64,000 nucleotides of DNA from Pseudomonas zanjanensis (GTDB lineage Bacteria; Pseudomonadota; Gammaproteobacteria; Pseudomonadales; Pseudomonadaceae). Positions 15,132 to 22,773 of this stretch are shown here, piece by piece (position 1 is the first letter of the stretch; every line of letters begins with the position of its first letter). The notes under the pieces are model-generated. The model made no database searches. It worked only from the letters and a program-made list of their open reading frames with translations, and had not been told where the DNA came from. The position numbers and the translations under genes were made by a program. The stretch spans positions 186,001 to 250,000 of the forward strand of contig NZ_JABWRB020000002.1 in NCBI RefSeq assembly GCF_014268745.2, given 5' to 3'.

Positions 15132-17963
15132 ATGACCGACTATAAAGCCACGCTAAACCTTCCGGACACCGCCTTCCCAATGAAGGCCGGCCTGCCTCAG
15201 CGCGAACCACAGATTCTGCAGCGTTGGGACAGCATTGGCCTGTACGGAAAGTTGCGCGAAATTGGCAAGGATCGTCCGAAGTTCGTCCTGCACGACGGCC
15301 CTCCGTACGCCAACGGCACCATCCACATCGGTCACGCGCTGAACAAGATTCTCAAGGACATGATCATCCGCTCCAAGACCCTGTCGGGTTTTGATGCGCC
15401 GTATGTCCCGGGCTGGGACTGCCATGGCCTGCCGATCGAGCACAAGGTCGAAGTGACCCACGGCAAGAACCTGGGCGCGGACAAGACCCGCGAGCTGTGC
15501 CGTGCCTACGCCACCGAGCAGATCGAAGGGCAGAAATCCGAATTCATCCGCCTCGGCGTGCTGGGCGACTTCGCCAACCCGTACAAAACCATGGACTTCA
15601 AGAACGAAGCCGGTGAAATCCGTGCCCTGGCGAAAATCGTCGAGGGCGGCTTCGTGTTCAAGGGCCTCAAGCCGGTGAACTGGTGCTTCGATTGCGGTTC
15701 GGCCCTGGCCGAGGCGGAAGTCGAGTACGAAAACAAGAAGTCCTCGACCATCGACGTCGCGTTCCCGATCGCCGATGAAGACAAGCTCGCCGCCGCGTTC
15801 GGCCTGGGCAAGCTGGCCAAGCCCGCATCGATCGTGATCTGGACCACCACCCCGTGGACCATCCCGGCCAACCAGGCGCTGAACGTCCACCCGGAATTCA
15901 ACTACGCCTTGGTCGACGTCGGCGACAAGCTGCTGGTGCTGGCCGAAGAACTGGTCGAAGCCTGCCTGGCCCGCTACAACCTCGAAGGTTCGGTGATCGC
16001 CACCGCTCCGGGTTCGGCGCTGGAGCTGATCAATTTCCGCCATCCGTTCTATGACCGCCTGTCGCCAGTGTACCTGGCCGACTACGTGGAGTTGGGCGCG
16101 GGCACTGGCGTGGTTCACTCCGCGCCGGCCTATGGCGTCGACGACTTCGTGACCTGCAAGAAATACGGCATGGTCAACGACGACATCCTCAACCCGGTGC
16201 AGAGCAATGGCGTGTACGCGCCATCGCTGGAGTTCTTTGGCGGCCAGTTCATCTGGAAAGCCAACCCGGCCATCGTCGACAAGCTGACCGAAGTGGGTGC
16301 GCTGCTGCACACCACGGTCATCGAACACAGCTACATGCACTGCTGGCGTCACAAGACCCCGCTGATCTACCGCGCCACCGCGCAGTGGTTCATCGGCATG
16401 GACAAACAGCCCACCAGCGGTGACACCCTGCGCCAGCGTTCGCTCAAGGCCATCGAGGAAACCCAGTTCGTGCCGGCCTGGGGCCAGGCGCGCCTGCACT
16501 CGATGATCGCCAACCGTCCGGACTGGTGCATCTCCCGCCAGCGCAACTGGGGCGTGCCGATCCCGTTCTTCCTGAACAAGGAAAGCGGCGAGTTGCACCC
16601 GCGTACCGTCGAACTGATGGAAGCGGTGGCCAAGCGTGTCGAAGCCGAAGGCATCGAGGCCTGGTTCAAGATGGATGCCGCCGAGCTGCTGGGCGACGAA
16701 GCACCGCTGTACGACAAGATCAGCGACACCCTGGACGTCTGGTTCGACTCCGGCACCACCCACTGGCACGTGCTGCGCGGTTCGCACCCGATGGGCCACG
16801 AGACCGGCCCACGCGCCGACCTGTACCTGGAAGGCTCGGACCAACACCGTGGCTGGTTCCACTCGTCCTTGCTGACCGGTTGCGCCATCGACAATCACGC
16901 GCCGTACCGCGAACTGCTGACCCACGGCTTCACCGTCGATGAGTCTGGCCGCAAGATGTCCAAGTCCCTGGGCAACGTGATCGCGCCGCAAAAGGTCAAC
17001 GACACCCTGGGCGCCGACATCATGCGCCTGTGGGTGGCGTCCACCGACTATTCCGGCGAGATGGCCGTTTCCGAGCAGATCCTGCAGCGCAGCGCGGACG
17101 CCTACCGGCGGATCCGTAACACCGCGCGCTTCCTGCTTTCGAACCTGACCGGCTTCAACCCGGCCACCGACCTGCTGCCGGCCGAAGAAATGCTCGCGCT
17201 GGACCGGTGGGCCGTGGACCGTACCCTGTTGCTGCAACGCGAATTGCAGGAGCACTACGGCGAATACCGCTTCTGGAACGTCTATTCCAAGATCCACAAC
17301 TTCTGCGTGCAGGAGCTGGGTGGTTTCTACCTCGACATCATCAAGGACCGCCAGTACACCACCGGCGCCAACAGCAAGGCCCGTCGTTCGTGCCAGACCG
17401 CGCTGTTCCACATCAGCGAGGCCCTGGTGCGCTGGATCGCGCCGATCCTGGCGTTCACCGCCGACGAGCTGTGGCAGTACCTGCCAGGCGAGCGCAACGA
17501 CTCGGTGATGCTCAACACCTGGTATGAAGGCCTGACCGAACTGCCGCAAGGCTTCGAGCTGGACCGTGCGTATTGGGATCGCGTGATGGCAGTCAAGGCT
17601 GCGGTCAACAAGGAAATGGAGATTCAGCGGGCAGCCAAGGCTGTCGGCGGCAACCTCCAGGCCGAAGTGACCCTCTACGCCGAAGATGCCCTGGGCGCCG
17701 ACCTGGCGAAGCTGGGCAACGAACTGCGCTTCGTGCTGATCACCTCCACCGCCAGTGTCGCGCCGTTGGTGCAGGCGCCGGCCGATGCGGTGGCCACTGA
17801 AGTCAGCGGCCTGAAGCTGAAGATCGTCAAGTCGAACCACACCAAGTGCGCCCGTTGCTGGCACTGCCGCGAAGACGTCGGCGTGAACCCGGAGCATCCG
17901 GAAATCTGCGGTCGTTGCGTGGACAACATCAGTGGTGCTGGCGAGGTTCGTCATTATGCCTAA
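15132..17963 (+). CDS. ileS: isoleucyl-tRNA synthetase
   Basis: The 943-residue class Ia synthetase charges tRNA-Ile. The HIGH motif is at 65-68 (NGTIHIGHALNK) and KMSKS at 608-612. The editing (CP1) domain lies between, with WTTTPWTIPANQAL. A C-terminal zinc finger at about 906-932 has two Cys pairs (CARCWHC, CGRC). This is the bacterial IleS1 type that is normally mupirocin-sensitive. It starts 13 bases after ribF, and its stop overlaps the lspA start by eight bases. Confidence 0.97.
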   Translation: MTDYKATLNLPDTAFPMKAGLPQREPQILQRWDSIGLYGKLREIGKDRPKFVLHDGPPYANGTIHIGHALNKILKDMIIRSKTLSGFDAPYVPGWDCHGLPIEHKVEVTHGKNLGADKTRELCRAYATEQIEGQKSEFIRLGVLGDFANPYKTMDFKNEAGEIRALAKIVEGGFVFKGLKPVNWCFDCGSALAEAEVEYENKKSSTIDVAFPIADEDKLAAAFGLGKLAKPASIVIWTTTPWTIPANQALNVHPEFNYALVDVGDKLLVLAEELVEACLARYNLEGSVIATAPGSALELINFRHPFYDRLSPVYLADYVELGAGTGVVHSAPAYGVDDFVTCKKYGMVNDDILNPVQSNGVYAPSLEFFGGQFIWKANPAIVDKLTEVGALLHTTVIEHSYMHCWRHKTPLIYRATAQWFIGMDKQPTSGDTLRQRSLKAIEETQFVPAWGQARLHSMIANRPDWCISRQRNWGVPIPFFLNKESGELHPRTVELMEAVAKRVEAEGIEAWFKMDAAELLGDEAPLYDKISDTLDVWFDSGTTHWHVLRGSHPMGHETGPRADLYLEGSDQHRGWFHSSLLTGCAIDNHAPYRELLTHGFTVDESGRKMSKSLGNVIAPQKVNDTLGADIMRLWVASTDYSGEMAVSEQILQRSADAYRRIRNTARFLLSNLTGFNPATDLLPAEEMLALDRWAVDRTLLLQRELQEHYGEYRFWNVYSKIHNFCVQELGGFYLDIIKDRQYTTGANSKARRSCQTALFHISEALVRWIAPILAFTADELWQYLPGERNDSVMLNTWYEGLTELPQGFELDRAYWDRVMAVKAAVNKEMEIQRAAKAVGGNLQAEVTLYAEDALGADLAKLGNELRFVLITSTASVAPLVQAPADAVATEVSGLKLKIVKSNHTKCARCWHCREDVGVNPEHPEICGRCVDNISGAGEVRHYA

Positions 17964-18468
17964 CGCAGCGGGCCGCTTCGGGCGGTTGGGCTGGCTCTGG
18001 TTGAGCGTGCTGGTCCTGGTCATCGACCAGGCCAGCAAGTACCACTTCGAGAACTCGCTGACGATGTACCAGCAGATCGTGATCATTCCCGATTATTTCA
18101 GCTGGACCCTGGCCTACAACACCGGGGCGGCGTTCAGTTTCCTGGCCGACAGCTCCGGCTGGCAGCGCTGGCTGTTCGCCCTGATCGCCATTGTGGTCAG
18201 CGCCGTGCTGGTGGTCTGGCTCAAGCGCCTGGGGCGCAATGAGACTTGGCTGGCGGTGGCGCTGGCCTTGGTGCTCGGTGGGGCCTTGGGCAATCTCTAT
18301 GATCGCATCGCCCTGGGCCACGTCATCGATTTCATCCTGGTGCATTGGCAGAACCGCTGGTATTTCCCGGCGTTCAACTTTGCCGACAGTGCCATCAGCG
18401 TGGGCGCGGTGATGCTCGCCCTGGATATGTTCAAGAGCAAGAAAACCGGAGAAGCCGTCCATGACTGA
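17956..18468 (+). CDS. lspA: lipoprotein signal peptidase (signal peptidase II)
   Basis: The 170-residue inner-membrane aspartyl protease removes signal peptides from diacylglyceryl-modified prolipoproteins. The two catalytic Asp residues are visible: D116 in GNLYDRI and D144 in FNFADSAI. The motif VIDQASKYH (residues 22-30) and four membrane segments fit the family. The ATG at 17956 overlaps the ileS stop and gives the normal length. fkpB starts eight bases before its end. Confidence 0.95.
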   Translation: MPNAAGRFGRLGWLWLSVLVLVIDQASKYHFENSLTMYQQIVIIPDYFSWTLAYNTGAAFSFLADSSGWQRWLFALIAIVVSAVLVVWLKRLGRNETWLAVALALVLGGALGNLYDRIALGHVIDFILVHWQNRWYFPAFNFADSAISVGAVMLALDMFKSKKTGEAVHD

Positions 18469-18898
18469 GCAGCGTATCGCTCAAAACACCGAAGTGACGC
18501 TTCACTTCGCCCTGCACCTGGAAAACGGCGACACCGTCGACAGCACCTTCGACAAGGCGCCGGCGGTGTTCAAGGTCGGTGACGGTAACCTGCTGCCGGG
18601 CTTCGAAGCGGCGATCTTCGGTTTCAAGGCCGGCGACAAGCGCACCGTGGTCGTGCCACCAGAAAACGCCTTTGGTCAGCCCAACCCGCAAAACATGCAG
18701 ACCATGCCACGCTCCCAGTTCCAGGACATGGAGCTGTCCGAGGGCCTGCTGGTGATTTTCAACGACGCGGCCAATACCGAATTGCCGGGCGTGGTGAAGG
18801 CTTTTGATGACGCCCAGGTGACCGTGGACTTCAACCATCCGCTGGCGGGCAAGACCTTGAACTTCGAGGTGGAAATCCTCGAAGTGAAGGCGTTGTAA
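18461..18898 (+). CDS. fkpB: FKBP-type peptidyl-prolyl isomerase FkpB (SlpA/SlyD-like)
   Basis: The 145-residue protein combines an FKBP core with an inserted chaperone flap (ALHLENGDTVDSTFDKAP, GNLLPGFEAAIFGFKAGDKR, QNMQTMPRSQFQDM). It is a cytosolic prolyl isomerase. Its start overlaps the end of lspA, showing tight operon coupling, and the order lspA-fkpB-ispH is the same in E. coli. Confidence 0.92.
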   Translation: MTEQRIAQNTEVTLHFALHLENGDTVDSTFDKAPAVFKVGDGNLLPGFEAAIFGFKAGDKRTVVVPPENAFGQPNPQNMQTMPRSQFQDMELSEGLLVIFNDAANTELPGVVKAFDDAQVTVDFNHPLAGKTLNFEVEILEVKAL

Positions 18899-18917
18899 CT
18901 GACTGGATACGGTTTAG

Positions 18918-19007
18918 TGTGGGAGCGGGCTTGCTCGCGAAGGCGGAGTGTCAGCCAACATTAATGTTGAATGTAAGGCCCTCTTCGCGAGCAAGCCCGC
19001 TCCCACA
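18918..19007. repeat. REPIN, GGAGCGGGCTTGCTCGCG family, inside the operon
   Basis: Inverted arms lie between fkpB and ispH, genes that are usually cotranscribed. A hairpin in the mRNA at this place could affect ispH expression or message stability. Confidence 0.9.
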
Positions 19008-19080
19008 TGGATCTTCATTGTTTTCCGAGCCCTTGGTTCGATCAACAGGCAATTCTTGCGCGCAAGACACGAGGCACAGC

Positions 19081-20028
19081 ATGCAAATCAAACTCGCCAA
19101 CCCCCGTGGCTTCTGCGCCGGTGTGGACCGGGCGATCGAAATCGTCAACCGCGCCCTGGAAGTCTTCGGGCCGCCGATCTACGTGCGCCACGAAGTGGTC
19201 CACAATAAATTCGTCGTCGAAGACCTGCGCAGTCGCGGGGCGATTTTTGTCGAGGAACTGGATCAGGTGCCGGACGACGTCATCGTGATCTTCAGCGCCC
19301 ACGGGGTTTCCCAGGCCGTGCGCAGCGAAGCCGCCGGCCGTGGCCTGAAGGTGTTCGACGCGACGTGCCCATTGGTGACCAAGGTGCACATCGAAGTGGC
19401 CCGCTACAGCCGTGACGGTCGCGAATGCATCCTGATCGGCCATGAAGGCCACCCGGAAGTCGAAGGCACCATGGGCCAATACGATGCCAGCAACGGCGGT
19501 GCGATCTACCTGGTCGAAGACGAGGAAGACGTGGCGGCCTTGCGGGTACGCAACCCCGAGAGCCTGGCCTTCGTGACCCAGACGACCCTGTCCATGGACG
19601 ACACCAGCCGCGTGATCGACGCCCTGCGTGCGCGCTTCCCGGCCATCGGCGGCCCGCGCAAGGATGACATCTGCTACGCCACCCAGAACCGCCAGGATGC
19701 GGTCAAGCAACTGGCCAACGAATGCGATGTGGTGCTGGTGGTCGGCAGCCCGAACAGCTCCAACTCCAACCGCTTGCGCGAGCTGGCCGAGCGCATGTCC
19801 ACCCCGGCCTACCTGATCGACGGTGCCGAGGACATGCAGCGCAGCTGGTTCGAGGGCGTCGAGCGCATCGGCATCACCGCAGGTGCGTCCGCGCCGGAAG
19901 TCCTGGTGCGCGGCGTGATCCAGCAATTGCAGGCCTGGGGTGCCACCGGTGCCGATGAGTTGGCCGGTCGCGAGGAGAACATCACGTTTTCGATGCCGAA
20001 AGAGTTGCGCGTCCGCTCCTTGCTTTAA
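19081..20028 (+). CDS. ispH: 4-hydroxy-3-methylbut-2-enyl diphosphate reductase IspH
   Basis: The 315-residue iron-sulfur enzyme catalyses the last step of the MEP isoprenoid pathway, making IPP and DMAPP. The three cluster Cys are C12 (PRGFCAGVDRAI), C96 (ATCPLVTKVH) and C198 (DDICYATQNRQ). The ATG at 19081 gives MQIKLANPRGFCAG, the normal start. The last 47 bases overlap the 3' end of the convergent fimT-like gene. Confidence 0.96.
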   Translation: MQIKLANPRGFCAGVDRAIEIVNRALEVFGPPIYVRHEVVHNKFVVEDLRSRGAIFVEELDQVPDDVIVIFSAHGVSQAVRSEAAGRGLKVFDATCPLVTKVHIEVARYSRDGRECILIGHEGHPEVEGTMGQYDASNGGAIYLVEDEEDVAALRVRNPESLAFVTQTTLSMDDTSRVIDALRARFPAIGGPRKDDICYATQNRQDAVKQLANECDVVLVVGSPNSSNSNRLRELAERMSTPAYLIDGAEDMQRSWFEGVERIGITAGASAPEVLVRGVIQQLQAWGATGADELAGREENITFSMPKELRVRSLL

Positions 20029-20521
20029 GTCCTTTCTGGCACAGGGGCTCTTCGACTGCGACGCTTTCCAGGCGGACGCGGCCGGAGGGCGCCAATATCA
20101 CTTGATGATGGCTGATCGCCTCGCTTTTGGCGCAGACATGCAACCTGCCTGCCTGGAATGAGCCGCTGGGGTGCAGGGCTTTCCCCTGGCTGCCGAACCT
20201 CACCCTGCGTCTCATCGGCTGGTTACCAACCACCCGGACGTTTGCGCGGCGCTCCATCAGCACGGTCTTCTCCTTGTCATCCAGGGTGATGCGCCAGCCT
20301 CGGCCCCAATCGTTGTCTATCGCCCTGAGCACGACCGTCCGGTTGCGCGCGATGGCTTCGCTGCGTGCGCTGCGTAACCCGCTGATCAGCAACTGCGCGG
20401 TATCCTCGCGTTCGATAGACTCGATCAGCTCTTTGTAGCCCGCGCTGGCCCACGACAGAACAATTGCGGCAATTGCCAGTCCCATGAGCAGTTCGATCAG
20501 GCTGAAGCCCTGTTGATACAT
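19982..20521 (-). CDS. FimT-like minor (pseudo)pilin, GspH/FimT family
   Basis: The 179-residue protein has a type III prepilin leader, MYQQG^FSLIELLMGLAIAAI, with Glu at position 5 of the mature form. A GspH-type domain follows (RSARSEAIARNRTVVLRAID, GRGWRI). The start at 20521 has a strong GGAGGAG site. It faces the opposite way from fimU-pilE, although P. aeruginosa fimT lies in the same direction as fimU. Its 3' end overlaps ispH by 47 bases. In P. aeruginosa fimT is not essential for piliation; FimT proteins elsewhere bind DNA in natural transformation. A role as minor pilin or DNA receptor is inferred. Confidence 0.82.
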   Translation of the reverse strand: MYQQGFSLIELLMGLAIAAIVLSWASAGYKELIESIEREDTAQLLISGLRSARSEAIARNRTVVLRAIDNDWGRGWRITLDDKEKTVLMERRANVRVVGNQPMRRRVRFGSQGKALHPSGSFQAGRLHVCAKSEAISHHQVILAPSGRVRLESVAVEEPLCQKGLKARSGRATLSASKT

Positions 20522-20649
20522 GACGTCTCCTCCCTGGAGTCCGAAAACGACGCGCTCCTGGCGCCGCAAACCGAAACAACCGCACACAAAGGCGGTGGTT
20601 TGTTCTAGCGTGTAGAAGCAGGTATAGCCGACGGCAACGGAGGGCACCG

Positions 20650-21120
20650 ATGGATCTTCGTACAAAAGGTTTCACGCTGATCGAGGTGCTGGTGGCCCTT
20701 GGCGTGCTGCTGATCCTGATCACCATGGCGGTGCCGTCATTTACCGGGTCGCTGCAGAGCACCAAGGCCGACACCGATATCGACGACTTGCGCCGGGCGC
20801 TGAACTTTGCCCGGATGACGGCGATCGACCGTGGTATCACCACGCGAATTCGCCCCACCGCCGAGGGCAGCGCCTGGAGCGGCGACCTGACGGTGTATGA
20901 CAGTACTGGCTCGTCGCCCAATATATTGCGGGTTGTTCCAGCAATGAGCAGCGGCGCGACTCTGACGCTAACCTCAGACGTGACCAACATTGATTTCAAC
21001 AATTTGGGCGGGCTATCGGCACCGGCCACGCCGGTGAGTTTCAATTATGTACGCGGGGCGCAGAGCAGGACGCTGAGTGTTTGCCTCAATGGACGAATCG
21101 TATTGGGAAGTTGCGGATGA
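20650..21120 (+). CDS. fimU: type IV pilus minor pilin FimU
   Basis: The 156-residue prepilin is processed at MDLRTKG^FTLIEVLVALGVL (Glu5 present). A GspH-like domain follows (LRRALNFARMTAIDRGITTRI, CLNGRIVLGSCG with a C-terminal Cys pair). FimU is part of the priming complex at the pilus tip with PilV, PilW, PilX and PilY1. It is the first gene of a tightly packed operon; its TGA overlaps the pilV ATG. Confidence 0.88.
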   Translation: MDLRTKGFTLIEVLVALGVLLILITMAVPSFTGSLQSTKADTDIDDLRRALNFARMTAIDRGITTRIRPTAEGSAWSGDLTVYDSTGSSPNILRVVPAMSSGATLTLTSDVTNIDFNNLGGLSAPATPVSFNYVRGAQSRTLSVCLNGRIVLGSCG

Positions 21121-21578
21121 AGGGTTGCAGTAAAAGGACGCAGGGGGGCATGACCCTGATCGAGGTGCTGGTGGCGGTGCTGATTCTCGGCGTCGGCTTG
21201 CTCGGGGCGGCGATGATCCAGCTCAATGCGCTCAAATACACCGACAGCTCGCGCATGACCAGCCAGGCCAGTTTCATTGCCTACGACCTGCTGGACCGCA
21301 TTCGCGCCAATTCCGCCGCCGACTACACCATCACGCCGCCCAGCTCGCCGAATCTCAACGTAGCCCGCGACCAGGACCTTTATGATTTCCAGACCAATAT
21401 CGTCGCCTTCGGCGGCGCCACGGCCACGGGCACCGTTGCGCTGAACCAGCGGGTCTACACCATCACCATTTCCTGGGATGACGCCCGGGCCGCCAACACC
21501 ACCGATGCGGCCGAGGCGCGACGCAGCTTTGTCCTGACCAGCCGCGTCGCCGTTGACCCGGTGGGGACGCCGCCATGA
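21117..21578 (+). CDS. pilV: type IV pilus minor pilin PilV
   Basis: The 153-residue prepilin has an 11-residue leader ending GG, followed by MTLIEVLVAVLILGVGLLGA with Glu5. The body pattern (AMIQLNALKYTDSSRMTSQA, YDLLDRIRANSA) is typical of PilV/GspI-like minor pilins. ATG 21117 overlaps the fimU stop (ATGA); its own stop overlaps pilW in the same way, so translation is coupled. Confidence 0.88.
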   Translation: MKGCSKRTQGGMTLIEVLVAVLILGVGLLGAAMIQLNALKYTDSSRMTSQASFIAYDLLDRIRANSAADYTITPPSSPNLNVARDQDLYDFQTNIVAFGGATATGTVALNQRVYTITISWDDARAANTTDAAEARRSFVLTSRVAVDPVGTPP

Positions 21579-22288
21579 ACCGGCACAGTCGCGGTTTTGG
21601 CCTGATCGAGTTGATGATCGCGCTGGTGCTCAGCCTGATCGTCATCCTGGGTGTCGTGCAGATTTTCATTGCCGCCAAAAACACCTACGTCAGTCAGAAT
21701 GCCGCCGCGGTGATGCAGGAGGACGCGCGGTTTGCCTTGAGCAAAATGGTCCAGGAAATTCGCATGGTGGGGATGTTCGGTTGCTTGGCGACCATCATCG
21801 ATGCCTCAACGGATAACAGTTTCGCTGTCAGCCAGACCACGCCAATCCGTTGGGATAACGCCAACCGGAGGTTGACCCTGGTCACCGCTGACATAGGCAG
21901 TGGCGGTAGCTTGCCGACCTGGACCGTCGTCTCCGATTGCCGTACCTCGGCGACGGCCTATTCCAATGCGCGGCTACCAGCGACGGGGCAGATGGCGTTT
22001 CCGATTCGCCGACTGATCTACAGCTTCAATAACAACCAATTGATGCTGGGCAGCGGCACCGGCAATCCGACCCTGTACGTGCTGGTGGACCATGTGCGGG
22101 CGTTCGACGTGATGTTTGGCGTGGCTGGCAGCGCGACGGACATCGCGGCGTCGAGCTACACCAGCAACCCGGCTGACCCGGCGCTGATCCGCAGCGTACG
22201 CCTGAGCCTGACGCTCTTTGATCCGAGGGACACGGTGCGCGAGCAGACCTTCAATGTGGTTGCCGCCTTGCGCAACCGACTGCTATGA
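21575..22288 (+). CDS. pilW: type IV pilus minor pilin PilW
   Basis: The 237-residue prepilin is processed at MNRHSRG^FGLIELMIALVLS. It contains the PilW signature AAAVMQEDARFALSKMVQEIRMVG and ends with the typical FNVVAALRNRLL. PilW is a GspJ-like minor pilin that joins the tip priming complex. ATGA overlap with pilV. Confidence 0.88.
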   Translation: MNRHSRGFGLIELMIALVLSLIVILGVVQIFIAAKNTYVSQNAAAVMQEDARFALSKMVQEIRMVGMFGCLATIIDASTDNSFAVSQTTPIRWDNANRRLTLVTADIGSGGSLPTWTVVSDCRTSATAYSNARLPATGQMAFPIRRLIYSFNNNQLMLGSGTGNPTLYVLVDHVRAFDVMFGVAGSATDIAASSYTSNPADPALIRSVRLSLTLFDPRDTVREQTFNVVAALRNRLL

Positions 22289-22302
22289 AGGAGATGACTT
22301 CG

Positions 22303-22773
22303 ATGGGGCACGTGCATCGCCAGCGTGGCATGGCCTTGCTGGTCAGCCTGGTTTTCCTGTTGCTGCTGACGCTGATCGGCCTGTCGTCGATGCAGAGCGC
22401 CACCCTCCAGGAAAAAATGACCAGCAGCGTCATGCAGCGCAACCAGTCCTTCCAGATGGCCGAGGCGGCGCTGAGGGTCGGGGAAAGCGCGGTGCAGGTC
22501 GAAACGTATTCATTGCCGATGTGCACCACTGCGACCCAGTGCGCGCCACCGGACGAGTCGAAGACGCTGACTGTGGCGGGGCGCGACTCAAGGTCGGGAG
22601 TACTCTGGGTTGCCGCCGCCGGAGGGTTTTATGGCGTGCAGAACATCGGCACGACGCTCACGGCGGTCAATGTGCCAGTCAATACGTCGGCAACGCTGTA
22701 CCGGATCACGGCGGTAGCGGTGGTGGGCAATAACCAGCGCAGCGTGGTGGAGAGCATCTATGCGAAATACTAA
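22303..22773 (+). CDS. pilX: type IV pilus minor pilin PilX
   Basis: The 156-residue protein has a short leader, MGHVHRQRG^MALLVSLVFLL. Residue 5 of the mature form is Val, not Glu, as in GspK-type initiating pilins. The PilX N-terminal pattern SSMQSATLQEKMTSSVMQRN follows. I chose ATG 22303 because AAGGAG lies nine bases before it; ATG 22285 overlaps the pilW stop and would add six residues. It overlaps pilY1 by 14 bases. PilX is expected to bridge the tip pilins to PilY1. Confidence 0.85.
   Translation: MGHVHRQRGMALLVSLVFLLLLTLIGLSSMQSATLQEKMTSSVMQRNQSFQMAEAALRVGESAVQVETYSLPMCTTATQCAPPDESKTLTVAGRDSRSGVLWVAAAGGFYGVQNIGTTLTAVNVPVNTSATLYRITAVAVVGNNQRSVVESIYAKY

Noticed and set aside
15153..18086. 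977-codon frame antisense to ileS, and similar long antisense frames at 7762-9804, 13382-15067, 37103-39463, 50984-52612 and 55183-57069
   Set aside because: All run opposite well-recognised genes in GC-rich DNA, have low-complexity His/Gln/Arg/Val-rich products and no family pattern; they are frame shadows.
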